Assembly (NCBI GenBank): GCA_052437175.1
Contig: JBQVOK010000003.1
Span: forward strand, 372,001-436,000
From: JACVCJ01 sp052437175
Lineage (GTDB): Bacteria; Bacteroidota; Bacteroidia; CAIKAF01
Reading direction: 5' to 3'
Length of the DNA: 64,000 nucleotides
The notes beneath the pieces were generated by a model that saw only the letters and a program-made list of their open reading frames with translations, did not search any database and was not told the DNA's origin. The position numbers and the translations under genes are program-made. Positions 49,282-57,152 of this stretch are shown piece by piece (position 1 is the first letter of the stretch; each line of letters starts with the position of its first letter).

Positions 49282-50160
49282 TTACAAAGAGGCGGTCGTA
49301 ACGCCGTTGTTTATTTTTTTCACCAGGCCCTGCAGCACATTACCCGGTCCGCTTTCGATAAATTCGGTAGCGCCGGCACTGATCATGTTCTGCACAGACT
49401 GGGTCCATTTTACGGGAGCCGTAAGCTGGTCTACCAGGTTTTTACGGATAATTTCCGGATTTGTTGCAGCTTCGGCCGTAGCATTCTGAAAAACAGGGCA
49501 TACCGGTTCGCTGAAACGGGTCTGGTTAATGGCGGCTTCCAGTTCTACACGTGCGGGCTCCATCAGGGGCGAGTGAAAGGCTCCGCCCACGGGCAGCACC
49601 AGCGCTCTTTTGGCTCCGGCGGCCTTCAGCAGTTCGCAGGCGCGGTTCACGGCGTCCACCGTACCCGAGATCACCAGCTGGCCCGGGCAGTTGTAATTGG
49701 CGGCCACCACCACATCGTCGGTAATGCTGCGGCAGATCTCTTCCACGCGGGCATCTTCCATGCCCAGTACGGCGGCCATGGTCGACGGTGTAATTTCGCA
49801 GGCTTTCTGCATGGCCATGGCACGTTTGTATACCAGTTGCAGGGCGTCGGTAAATTCGAGACAGCCGTTGGCCACCAGGGCCGAAAATTCGCCCAGGGAG
49901 TGCCCGGCGGTCATACCGGCAGGACGGCGTTCGGCCGCCGACAGGTAATTGATGACGCTGTGCAGGAAAACCGCTGGCTGGGTTACGCGGGTCTGCTTCA
50001 GCTCTTCGTCGCTGCCGCTGAACATAATGTCGGTAATGCGGAAACCCAGAATTTCATTGGCCTGCTCAAACAGTGCACGGGCCTGTTCATTAGTGTCGTA
50101 CAGGTTTTTACCCATACCGCTGAACTGAGATCCCTGTCCGGGAAATACGTATGCAATCAT
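49282..50160 (-). CDS. fabD: Malonyl-CoA:ACP transacylase
   Basis: A 292-residue FabD. FPGQGSQFSGMG (residues 6-17) is the N-terminal anchor, Ser88 in GHSLGE is the acyl-binding nucleophile, and the His in GAFHSPLM near 196 completes the dyad; the arginine in YKRAMAMQ binds the malonyl carboxylate. It moves malonyl from CoA to acyl carrier protein for fatty-acid elongation. It lies on the same strand as accC and accB, which provide the malonyl-CoA, but separated from them by a terminator, so it has its own transcript. Cytoplasmic. Confidence 0.94.
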   Translation of the reverse strand: MIAYVFPGQGSQFSGMGKNLYDTNEQARALFEQANEILGFRITDIMFSGSDEELKQTRVTQPAVFLHSVINYLSAAERRPAGMTAGHSLGEFSALVANGCLEFTDALQLVYKRAMAMQKACEITPSTMAAVLGMEDARVEEICRSITDDVVVAANYNCPGQLVISGTVDAVNRACELLKAAGAKRALVLPVGGAFHSPLMEPARVELEAAINQTRFSEPVCPVFQNATAEAATNPEIIRKNLVDQLTAPVKWTQSVQNMISAGATEFIESGPGNVLQGLVKKINNGVTTASL

Positions 50161-50255
50161 TCCTGAATGTAATTTTTTGGGTAAATATACATTTTAGGGG
50201 CGCAAAGGCACAATGCAGCGCTAAATTGTGAAAAAAAAGAAGCGGTGCCGGCGCA

Positions 50256-50284
50256 TAAAAAAACCCCGCTTCGGGCGGGGTTTT
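50256..50284 (-). terminator. Terminator of the accBC operon
   Basis: On the minus strand AACCCCGC-CCGAA-GCGGGGTT is followed by a run of T. It separates accC from fabD. Confidence 0.85.
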
Positions 50285-50289
50285 CTGTA

Positions 50290-51627
50290 TTATTTCAGTT
50301 TGAAATCTTCGAGGAATTTGGTGGTGTATTCCCCTTTCCGGAAGCGTTCGTCCTTCATCAGCTGCTGGTGGAAGGGGATGGTGGTCTTGATGCCTTCGAT
50401 CACGAACTCGTCCAGGGCGCGGCTCATTTTGTCGATGGCTTCTTCGCGGGTCTGGGCCACGGTGATCAGTTTGGCGATCATACTGTCGTAATACGGTGGT
50501 ATCACGTAGCTGGCGTATACGTGTGTGTCCACGCGCACGCCATGTCCGCCGGGGGAATGAAAACTGGTGATCTTACCCGGCGAAGGACGGAAATCTGCAT
50601 AGGGATCTTCGGCATTGATGCGGCATTCGATGGCACACATCTGCGGGTAATAGTTCTTCCCGGATATTTTTTCGCCCATGGCGATCTTGATCTGTTCCTT
50701 GATCAGGTCGAAATTGGTCACTTCTTCCGTGATCGGGTGTTCTACCTGGATACGGGTGTTCATCTCCATAAAGTAGAAGTTGCGGTGCTTGTCTACCAGG
50801 AATTCGATGGTACCCACGCCTTCGTAGTTAATAGCCTCGCAGGCTTTGATGGCGGCGTTACCCATGGCTTCGCGCAGCTCGTCGGTCATGAACGGTGAAG
50901 GCGTTTCCTCAACCAGTTTCTGGTGACGGCGCTGGATAGAACAGTCGCGCTCGCTGAGATGGCAGGCGTGTCCGAACTGGTCGCCGGCAACCTGTATCTC
51001 GATGTGGCGCGGGTCTTCGATGAACTTCTCCATGTACATACCGTCGTTGCCGAAGGCCGCAGCGGCTTCGTTGCGGGCGGTATCCCAGCTTTTTTCGAGG
51101 CTTTCTTCGTCCCAGATCACGCGCATACCTTTACCGCCGCCGCCGGCCGTAGCCTTGATGATAACGGGGTAGCCGATCTCTTTGGCGATCTTGCGGGCCG
51201 CTTTCAGGTCGTCGATCAATCCTTCCGAACCGGGAATGGTAGGTACGCCGGCCGCTTTCATGGTCGCTTTGGCAGAGGCTTTATCGCCCATGCTGTCGAT
51301 CATTTCGGGGCTGGGGCCTATGAATTTGATCCCGTGCTGTGCGCAGGTCTTCGAGAAAACGCTGTTTTCGCTCAGGAAGCCGTATCCCGGGTGAATGGCA
51401 TCGGCATTGGTGAGCTCGGCAACGGAAATAATATTGGCAATTTTAAGATAGGAGTCTTTACCTGCGGGCGGACCGATGCACACGGCCTCGTCGGCGAAGC
51501 GTACGTGCAGACTGTCTTTGTCGGCCGTGGAATATACGGCAACGGTCTTGATACCCATTTCTTTACAGGTGCGTATTACACGGAGGGCAATCTCGCCCCT
51601 GTTGGCAATCAATACTTTTTTAAACAT
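50290..51627 (-). CDS. accC: Acetyl-CoA carboxylase, biotin carboxylase subunit
   Basis: A 445-residue biotin carboxylase. FKKVLIANRGEIALRVIRTCKE is the family opening, ATP-grasp features include KATAGGGGKGMR (glycine loop near residue 160) and ECRINAEDP; the catalytic segment FMEMNTRIQVEHPITEE carries Glu and Arg of the active site. It makes carboxybiotin from ATP and bicarbonate on the accB protein. accB lies 64 bases upstream on the same strand, in the usual order. Cytoplasmic, essential for malonyl-CoA supply to FabD. Confidence 0.95.
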   Translation of the reverse strand: MFKKVLIANRGEIALRVIRTCKEMGIKTVAVYSTADKDSLHVRFADEAVCIGPPAGKDSYLKIANIISVAELTNADAIHPGYGFLSENSVFSKTCAQHGIKFIGPSPEMIDSMGDKASAKATMKAAGVPTIPGSEGLIDDLKAARKIAKEIGYPVIIKATAGGGGKGMRVIWDEESLEKSWDTARNEAAAAFGNDGMYMEKFIEDPRHIEIQVAGDQFGHACHLSERDCSIQRRHQKLVEETPSPFMTDELREAMGNAAIKACEAINYEGVGTIEFLVDKHRNFYFMEMNTRIQVEHPITEEVTNFDLIKEQIKIAMGEKISGKNYYPQMCAIECRINAEDPYADFRPSPGKITSFHSPGGHGVRVDTHVYASYVIPPYYDSMIAKLITVAQTREEAIDKMSRALDEFVIEGIKTTIPFHQQLMKDERFRKGEYTTKFLEDFKLK

Positions 51628-51691
51628 ACCATGCGTTTTTTAACCGGGTATTCCCGGCCTGATAATGAATGATCTGAAATGTAAATGCGTA

Positions 51692-52177
51692 TTAGGCCGG
51701 TTCAACCAGGAACAGCGGCTGATCGTATTCAACCGGGGTGGCATCGTCAACGAGTACTTTTACGATACGTCCGTTGATCTCGCTTTCGATCTCATTAAAC
51801 AGTTTCATGGCTTCGATCATACAAACCACGTCGCCTTTCTTGATATCGTCCCCGATGTTCACGAACAGGTCTTTATCGGGAGAAGGACGACGATAGAAAG
51901 TGCCTACCATGGGCGACTTGATCTCTACGTACTTGCTGGTGTCGGCAGCAGGAGCAGCGGCCGGTGTTGCGGCAGCCTGGGCAGGAGCGGCAACAGCAGG
52001 AGCAGCGGCAACGGGAGCGGCAGCTATTACGGGTGCAGGGGCCTGTACAGCAATGGTCTCTATTTTTGTAGCACCGGTCTTGATAACGATCTTAACGCCA
52101 TCTGTCTCCAGTTCTACTTCGTTAACTCCACTTTTGGCAACGAATTTTATCAAGTCTTGTATTTCTTTCAAATCCAT
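51692..52177 (-). CDS. accB: Acetyl-CoA carboxylase, biotin carboxyl carrier protein
   Basis: A 161-residue BCCP. The N-terminal DLKEIQDLIKFVAKSGVNEVELETDG part interacts with the biotin carboxylase; an Ala/Pro-rich flexible linker follows (about 40-80); the C-terminal domain carries the biotinylated Lys125 in EAMKLFNE, with MVGTFYRRPSPDKDLFVNIGD before it. First gene of the accBC operon. Its product moves the carboxyl group between AccC and the carboxyltransferase. Length and order are standard. Confidence 0.94.
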   Translation of the reverse strand: MDLKEIQDLIKFVAKSGVNEVELETDGVKIVIKTGATKIETIAVQAPAPVIAAAPVAAAPAVAAPAQAAATPAAAPAADTSKYVEIKSPMVGTFYRRPSPDKDLFVNIGDDIKKGDVVCMIEAMKLFNEIESEINGRIVKVLVDDATPVEYDQPLFLVEPA

Positions 52178-52251
52178 AAATGAAAAGATTTAGGGCGTAA
52201 AAGTAGGTATTTTTTCAAAATGGCCTCAAAAAGTGCATTTTTTTAGTGAAA

Positions 52252-52450
52252 ACGGAAGTTTTTGCGTGCTTTTTGCTGAGTCCGGAGTCCGAAAATCCGG
52301 AGTCCGAAGAAAATGATGTGGGTCGGTCCAGTAGTCCTGCGGATAGGAACAGGCTTCCTGACGGAAGTTTTTGCGTGCTTTATAATGAGTCCGGAGCCCG
52401 AAGGAAATGATGTGGATCCGTTCGGCAGTCCGGAGGACAGAAACAATAGC
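52252..52450. repeat. Imperfect tandem repeat, unit about 109 bases
   Basis: Two copies: 52252-52360 and 52361 to about 52450. Shared blocks are ACGGAAGTTTTTGCGTGCTT (52252 and 52361), GAGTCCGGAG, AAATGATGTGG, and a looser GTC-rich tail. The first copy holds an extra short duplication of the TCCGGAGTCCGAA block. The repeat is noncoding and lies between accB and the DMT transporter. Confidence 0.65.
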
Positions 52451-52535
52451 TAAGTAAGCGTTCATAGCCGGACTTTCGGACACCGGACTATTCTATTTAC
52501 CGGACGCGAAACTCCGGACTTTCGGACTAATATTT
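52256..52535. repeat. Intergenic region rich in CCGGACT/AGTCCGG words
   Basis: Between accB (ending 52178 side) and the DMT gene (52548) there are many copies of TCCGGA or CGGACT in either orientation, for example 52472-52484, 52509-52528. The same type of sequence is found again at 54461-54655, suggesting a dispersed repeat family. No gene is seen in this 370-base stretch apart from the promoter of the DMT gene. Confidence 0.6.
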
Positions 52536-52542
52536 ACATTTG
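52535..52542 (+). promoter_or_regulatory. -7 box of the DMT transporter gene
   Basis: Exact TACATTTG, five bases before the ATG at 52548, implying a leaderless or near-leaderless transcript. Confidence 0.55.
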
Positions 52543-52547
52543 CCGCC

Positions 52548-53483
52548 ATGTTCCGCTTCTGGCCGCATATACTCCTGGTACTCGTAAACGTTTTCTACGG
52601 GGTCAATTTCCTGGTTGCCAAGGAAATTATGCCGCAGTATGTGGGGCCTTCGGCCCTGATCCTGATCCGGGTGCTGGCCGCCGCCCTGCTCTTAGGAATT
52701 ACCCTGGTACTGCTGCGCCTCTTTAAAAGCCGCTTCCTGCAGGGTGCCGCTCTCTGGCCCGAACGCAGCGATCTGCCCCGTTTTATCCTGTGCGGACTTA
52801 CCGGGGTGGCCATGAACCAGCTGCTTTTTTACGAGGGTCTTAATTATACCACACCCATCAATGCGGCCCTTATTTTTACCTCCAATCCCCTGCTTACCCT
52901 GCTGGTTTCGCTGGTACTGCTGAAACAACGGGCAAGTGTGCTCAAATGGGCCGGGATGATCACCGGGGGGGTGGGTGCCGTGGGACTCATCGTTCTTTCC
53001 CGCGGGGCGGGCGATTTTTCAGGCGATACGCACCTGGGCAACCTCATGGTGTTCCTCAACGCACTTTCCTATGCCATTTACCTGGCCCTGGCCAAACCGC
53101 TCATGCAGAAATACAACCCGCTGGTGGTCATCTTCTGGAATTTTGTCTTCGGTATCTGCTTTGTGATCCCTTTTTCGTACGGACAATTCAGGCAGATCGA
53201 ATGGAACTCTTTCCCGGAACACGTATGGTGGGGATTGCTGTTTACCGTGCTGGCCGTTACCTATTTTGCCTACCTGGCCAGTATTGTGGCGCTGAAACGC
53301 CTGCAGCCCTTCCAGGTGAGCGTGTACGTATACCTGCAGCCTATGGTGGCCGCCCTGCTGGCCCTGTACCTGGGTAAAGACCATCTTTCGCTGCCCCTGG
53401 TGGCGGGCGGTCTGCTTATTTTTACCGGGGTGTATTTTGTGATCCGGCCGGAGAACGGATTCTTAAAAAAGCGTTATTTCTGA
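52548..53483 (+). CDS. EamA/DMT family transporter
   Basis: A 311-residue transporter with ten hydrophobic helices and two EamA repeats: VFYGVNFLVAKEIMP and PSALILIRVLAAALLLG in the first, then MVFLNALSYAIYLALAKPLMQKYNPLVVIFWNF in the second, ending GLLIFTGVYFVIRP. DMT proteins export amino acids, nucleotides or drugs across the inner membrane; the substrate is not evident. Promoter directly in front, then a repeat-protein gene 53 bases downstream. The start at 52548 follows the -7 box. Confidence 0.86.
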   Translation: MFRFWPHILLVLVNVFYGVNFLVAKEIMPQYVGPSALILIRVLAAALLLGITLVLLRLFKSRFLQGAALWPERSDLPRFILCGLTGVAMNQLLFYEGLNYTTPINAALIFTSNPLLTLLVSLVLLKQRASVLKWAGMITGGVGAVGLIVLSRGAGDFSGDTHLGNLMVFLNALSYAIYLALAKPLMQKYNPLVVIFWNFVFGICFVIPFSYGQFRQIEWNSFPEHVWWGLLFTVLAVTYFAYLASIVALKRLQPFQVSVYVYLQPMVAALLALYLGKDHLSLPLVAGGLLIFTGVYFVIRPENGFLKKRYF

Positions 53484-53536
53484 GGCTGCTGTTCGCTTTT
53501 GTGTACATTTGAGCAACTCAAAAAACAACAATCAGT

Positions 53537-53941
53537 ATGAAATGGATCCTATCAATTCTGATCTGCAGTAGCATGAGCTATGCATCGGCCCAGAGCCTGT
53601 ACATCAACGGCAGTAAAAAAGGGGAGATCGAAAGCGACGGAGATGTGTACATCAACGGCAGCAAGAAAGGTTACATCGAAGGTGACGGCGACGTATACGT
53701 GAACGGCAGTAAAAAAGGCTATATCGAGAACGATGGCGACATTTACGTGAACGGCAGCAAGGCCGGTTACGTGGAAAGTGACGGCGACGTATACAAGAAT
53801 GGCAGCAAGATCGGCTACATCGAGGGCGATGGCGACATCTACAAGAATGGCAGCAAGATCGGTCAGGCCTCTTCTTCTACCAAAAGAGAATGGGTAGCCG
53901 CCGTAGTGTTCTTCTTCTTTACGTCTGACCTGGGACTGTAA
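53537..53941 (+). CDS. Beta-flower-like repeat protein A
   Basis: A 134-residue protein with a signal peptide (residues 1-18, ASAQ) and six near-identical 16-residue repeats of the form (V/I)Y-x-NGSK-x-GYIE-x-DGD, roughly from residue 20 to 112. The C-terminal tail contains the hydrophobic stretch WVAAVVFFFF. This layout (regular strand repeats plus hydrophobic C-terminal tail) fits the 5-fold beta-flower family, a shallow symmetric barrel described from structure predictions; the number of repeats here should be checked by modelling. Found with a paralog (54044) and closed by a terminator. Function unknown. Confidence 0.75.
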   Translation: MKWILSILICSSMSYASAQSLYINGSKKGEIESDGDVYINGSKKGYIEGDGDVYVNGSKKGYIENDGDIYVNGSKAGYVESDGDVYKNGSKIGYIEGDGDIYKNGSKIGQASSSTKREWVAAVVFFFFTSDLGL

Positions 53942-53989
53942 CGAAAAACGTACAGCCGGAAGCTGAACGGGTACGGGGATTCAGAGAGG

Positions 53990-54022
53990 AGAGTCCGTAG
54001 TAAAGGGACGGACTCTATTTTT
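53990..54022 (+). terminator. Terminator between the two repeat-protein genes
   Basis: AGAGTCCGT (53990-53998) pairs with ACGGACTCT (54008-54016), followed by five T. The second gene would then need its own promoter within or after it. Confidence 0.75.
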
Positions 54023-54043
54023 ACCATTTTAATAAGGATCTTT

Positions 54044-54460
54044 ATGAAGTTGATCTTTTTTATGCTGCTCAGCTGTTGCAGTATTTCTTTTGCTTCAGCA
54101 CAATATATCTATATCCAGAACAATCGCAAAGGCGAGATCAGGATGAACGGCGATGTCTATATCGGCTACAACAAGGCGGGCTATATAGAAAGCGACGGCG
54201 ATGTGTACAAAGGCTATAATAAGGTGGGTTACATCGAAAACGACGGTGATATTTACGAAGGCTATAACAAGGTCGGCTATGTTGAAAACGACGGTGACGT
54301 ATACAAAGGCTACAATAAGATCGGCTATATCGAGAACGACGGGGATATCTACATCGGGTACAGCAAGATCGGGGAAGCACCTGTGGCCATACGCCGCGAA
54401 TGGGTAGCCGCCATCGTGTTCTTTTTCTTCAGCGAAGAGCTGGGGGTGGAGATAAAGTAG
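54044..54460 (+). CDS. Beta-flower-like repeat protein B
   Basis: A 138-residue paralog of the 53537-53941 gene: signal peptide (residues 1-20, SFASAQ), 16-residue repeats of (V/I)Y-x-GYNK-x-GYIE-x-DGD from about 20 to 114, and the tail EWVAAIVFFFF. The variable positions between repeats are conservative (Ser to Tyr type swaps at the NGSK/GYNK position), so this is an old duplication with a changed surface. Export by the Sec pathway is expected; the hydrophobic tail could bind a partner or a membrane. Function unknown. Confidence 0.75.
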   Translation: MKLIFFMLLSCCSISFASAQYIYIQNNRKGEIRMNGDVYIGYNKAGYIESDGDVYKGYNKVGYIENDGDIYEGYNKVGYVENDGDVYKGYNKIGYIENDGDIYIGYSKIGEAPVAIRREWVAAIVFFFFSEELGVEIK

Positions 54461-54655
54461 TCCGGGGTAACTTGTCCGTAGTCCGGCAGACGCGGCGCTC
54501 ATTAATCCCGTTTACCTGCTATTTAGTATAAGCACCGGACTCCTGGGCTGAAATCTGTGATCTTTCGGACGATCTCTCCGGTTTCCGGTCTATTTCCTGC
54601 GGACTCCAAACTATCGGACTACTTTTTCGGACTTTGGACCCCGGACTTCCGGACT
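54461..54655. repeat. Second CCGGACT-rich intergenic region
   Basis: Many copies of the words CCGGACT, TCGGACT and AGTCCGG in either orientation (for example 54471-54488, 54611-54655) in the gap before the sugar transporter gene. It mirrors the region at 52256-52535 and flanks the same gene group. Confidence 0.6.
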
Positions 54656-54708
54656 ATATATTATGTGCAGAAAATTTCTTTCTTTGTGCTACATCGAAAC
54701 ACATCTGC

Positions 54709-56112
54709 ATGAAGACAAACAGCCGTGCACTCGTTACGCTTATTTCCGTTTTCTTTTTCTGGGGCTTTGTAGCGGCCGGGAACGATATCCTGATCCCCGT
54801 TTTCAAGGCCAAGCTGGACCTGAGCCAGTCGCAGTCCATGATGATCGCCTGGGTGTTCTATATCGGCTACACCGTAGGTTCCATTATTTACCTGCTGATA
54901 TCGGCCCTGCTTAAAAAAGACGTGCTGCACGCCATCGGCTATAAAAAAGGTATTTCCTTCGGACTGGTTGTCTCCGCCCTGGGAACCCTGTTGTTTTACC
55001 CGGCTGCCGAATACGTTTCCTTCGGACTTACCCTGGCCGGCCTTTTTATTGTGGCCCTGGGTTTTTCCTTACAACAGACCGCAGCCAATACGCTGGCCGT
55101 CATCATCGGCGACCCGGCCGACGGGAACAAACGCCTTTCCCTGGCCGGCGGCGTAAACAATATAGGCACCACCATTGCCCCGCTCATCATCAATTATGCC
55201 ATATTCGGTTCCTCGTCCGGCGTGGATGCGGCCGCCATCGAAATTTCGTCCGTTAAGATACCGTACCTGGCCCTGGGCGCCCTGTTTGTTATTGCCGCTG
55301 TTGTGTTTTACGTATCACGTATCCCGGAGCAACGTGCAGAAACAGAAGAACCCGGCACGGCGGTCAGCGGGAAAAAGGCCTGGAACTACGCGCAGCTGTT
55401 GCTGGGCATGCCGGCTATTTTTTTGTACGTAGGTGTAGAAGTATCCACAGCGGCTAACCTGCCCGAATTCATGAAACACGAACTGGGGTACAGCGAAGGG
55501 GACGTAGCTCCTTTTGTGGCCCTGTTCTGGGGCAGCCTTATGATCGGTCGCTGGACGGCCGCCGCCGATGCGTTCTCCATCTCGTCCATGGCCAAGAAAG
55601 TGCTGGGCCTGGTGCTGCCATTCGCAGCCTTTGGCCTGTTTCTCGTAGCCAATCTCATTGCGGGTAAGGACGTAAGCCGGTTTATGTGGTATCCCCTGGT
55701 GATTGTGATACTGATCGCTGCCAATTTCATCAGTAAGGGCAATGCGGCCCGGCAGCTGCTCCTGTACAGCGTACTGGGCATTGCGGCGCTGCTGGTGGGT
55801 ATGTTCAGTCCCGATCCGCAGGTTTCGGTATTCGCCTTTATTTCCGTTGGCCTGTTCTGCTCTACACTCTGGCCCTGTATTTTTACCCTGGCCATTGCCG
55901 GACTGGGTAAAGCGGCCAACCAGGGTTCTTCCTTCCTGGTAATGATGATCATGGGCGGGGGCTGGATATCCCTGATGCAGGGCGTAATGGCCTCCGAAAA
56001 CTTCCTGGGCATACGCTATTCCTACGTTATGGGCATACTCTGTTTTGCCTACCTGGCCTTTTATGCGGTTTCCGTGAAAAGAATTCTGCAGAAACAAGGT
56101 GTAAAACTCTGA
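54709..56112 (+). CDS. Sugar MFS transporter (FucP/GluP type)
   Basis: A 467-residue major-facilitator protein with twelve hydrophobic helices. The opening FFFWGFVAAGNDILIPVFK, SLQQTAANTLAVIIGDPADGNKRLSLAGGVNNIG and the late STLWPCIFTLAIAGLGKAANQGSSFLVMMIMGGG are characteristic of the fucose/glucose-galactose permease group, which imports hexoses with protons. It is followed 34 bases later by a ROK-family kinase, so the two probably take up and phosphorylate the same sugar. The ATG at 54709 is chosen because helix 1 begins there. Confidence 0.87.
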   Translation: MKTNSRALVTLISVFFFWGFVAAGNDILIPVFKAKLDLSQSQSMMIAWVFYIGYTVGSIIYLLISALLKKDVLHAIGYKKGISFGLVVSALGTLLFYPAAEYVSFGLTLAGLFIVALGFSLQQTAANTLAVIIGDPADGNKRLSLAGGVNNIGTTIAPLIINYAIFGSSSGVDAAAIEISSVKIPYLALGALFVIAAVVFYVSRIPEQRAETEEPGTAVSGKKAWNYAQLLLGMPAIFLYVGVEVSTAANLPEFMKHELGYSEGDVAPFVALFWGSLMIGRWTAAADAFSISSMAKKVLGLVLPFAAFGLFLVANLIAGKDVSRFMWYPLVIVILIAANFISKGNAARQLLLYSVLGIAALLVGMFSPDPQVSVFAFISVGLFCSTLWPCIFTLAIAGLGKAANQGSSFLVMMIMGGGWISLMQGVMASENFLGIRYSYVMGILCFAYLAFYAVSVKRILQKQGVKL

Positions 56113-56146
56113 TATCCTTTTTACTTTTGGAACAAAATTCGGGAAA

Positions 56147-57073
56147 ATGGAACTTTGGGCAGGGATCGACGTAGGGGGAACCACCACACAGGTGGGTTTG
56201 GTAGATGCATCCGGCAGGATCGTGTACAAAAACACCTTTCTTACCGGCACCTCTCCCGAACCGCATGAACTGATCCGTGCACTGAGCGTATGGATACAGG
56301 CCAAGGTACAGGGTCTCAAAGGCCGCCTGGTGGCCTGCGGTATCGGCGCGCCCAACGGCAATATCTGGTCCGGTTGCATAGAACACGCACCCAATCTTAC
56401 CTGGAAAGGCATTGTGCCTTTTGCCGAACTTACGGCTGCACGTCTGAAATGCCCCGTGCAGCTTACCAATGACGCCAATGCTGCCGCCCTGGGCGAAATA
56501 CGCTTTGGTTCGGCCGCTGATAAAAAAGAATTTCTGTTTATTACACTCGGCACCGGGCTGGGCAGCGGAATTGTGACCGACGGAAAGATCCTGTACGGAC
56601 ACAGCGGTTTTGCCGGAGAACTGGGCCATGTGATCATGTATCCCGGCGGAAGGGCCTGCGGCTGCGGGCGTAAAGGCTGCTCCGAGACCTACTGCTCGGC
56701 CACCGGACTGGTACGTACCTACCGGGAACTTACCGGTGAAAATGAGAACCACACCTCACGATTCATATACGAAAAAGCCCGCGAAGGCGAAGCAGAAGCC
56801 ATAGAAGCTTTTGATATCACCTGCCGTCACCTGGGCCTGCTGCTGGCCAACAGCGTAGCGGTCACTTCGCCGGAATGTATATACCTTTTCGGCGGACTTT
56901 CCCATGCCACAGAGTTTATTTTCCCGGGAACTGTAAAATATTTCGAAGAGAACCTGCAGCAGATATTCAAAGGCACGGTGCAGATACTGCCTTCGGCACT
57001 GCCCGAGCACGATGCGGCCATACTGGGTGCCGTGGCGCTGGTGCACGATTTCCGGGAAGCATATACGCTTTGA
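56147..57073 (+). CDS. ROK family sugar kinase
   Basis: A 308-residue ROK kinase. GIDVGGTTTQVGLVDASG (residues 6-23) is the phosphate-binding ATPase site, TNDANAAALGE holds the catalytic Asp, and the zinc site is GGRACGCGRKGCSETYCSA, with the preceding GELGHV supplying the His. ROK kinases phosphorylate glucose, N-acetylglucosamine or mannose. Next to a hexose permease gene on the same strand, so it probably traps the imported sugar as its 6-phosphate. Exact sugar not determinable. Cytoplasmic. Confidence 0.9.
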   Translation: MELWAGIDVGGTTTQVGLVDASGRIVYKNTFLTGTSPEPHELIRALSVWIQAKVQGLKGRLVACGIGAPNGNIWSGCIEHAPNLTWKGIVPFAELTAARLKCPVQLTNDANAAALGEIRFGSAADKKEFLFITLGTGLGSGIVTDGKILYGHSGFAGELGHVIMYPGGRACGCGRKGCSETYCSATGLVRTYRELTGENENHTSRFIYEKAREGEAEAIEAFDITCRHLGLLLANSVAVTSPECIYLFGGLSHATEFIFPGTVKYFEENLQQIFKGTVQILPSALPEHDAAILGAVALVHDFREAYTL

Positions 57074-57152
57074 GAGCGAACTCGTTTTAACGCAGGAACC
57101 GGCCTGTTTCGGTATTTTAGCCTGATGCTTTTGCCCGCCGGGAAAACAGATC

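Noticed and set aside
53537..54460. CRISPR-like or DNA satellite explanation for the 48-base periodic repeats
   Set aside because: The period is 16 codons in one open frame with synonymous changes between units, so selection acts on the protein; no spacers are present.
55315..56752. Minus-strand frames of 440 and 241 codons opposite the sugar permease and ROK kinase genes
   Set aside because: The plus-strand proteins have clear MFS and ROK motifs; the antisense products show only low-complexity basic sequence.
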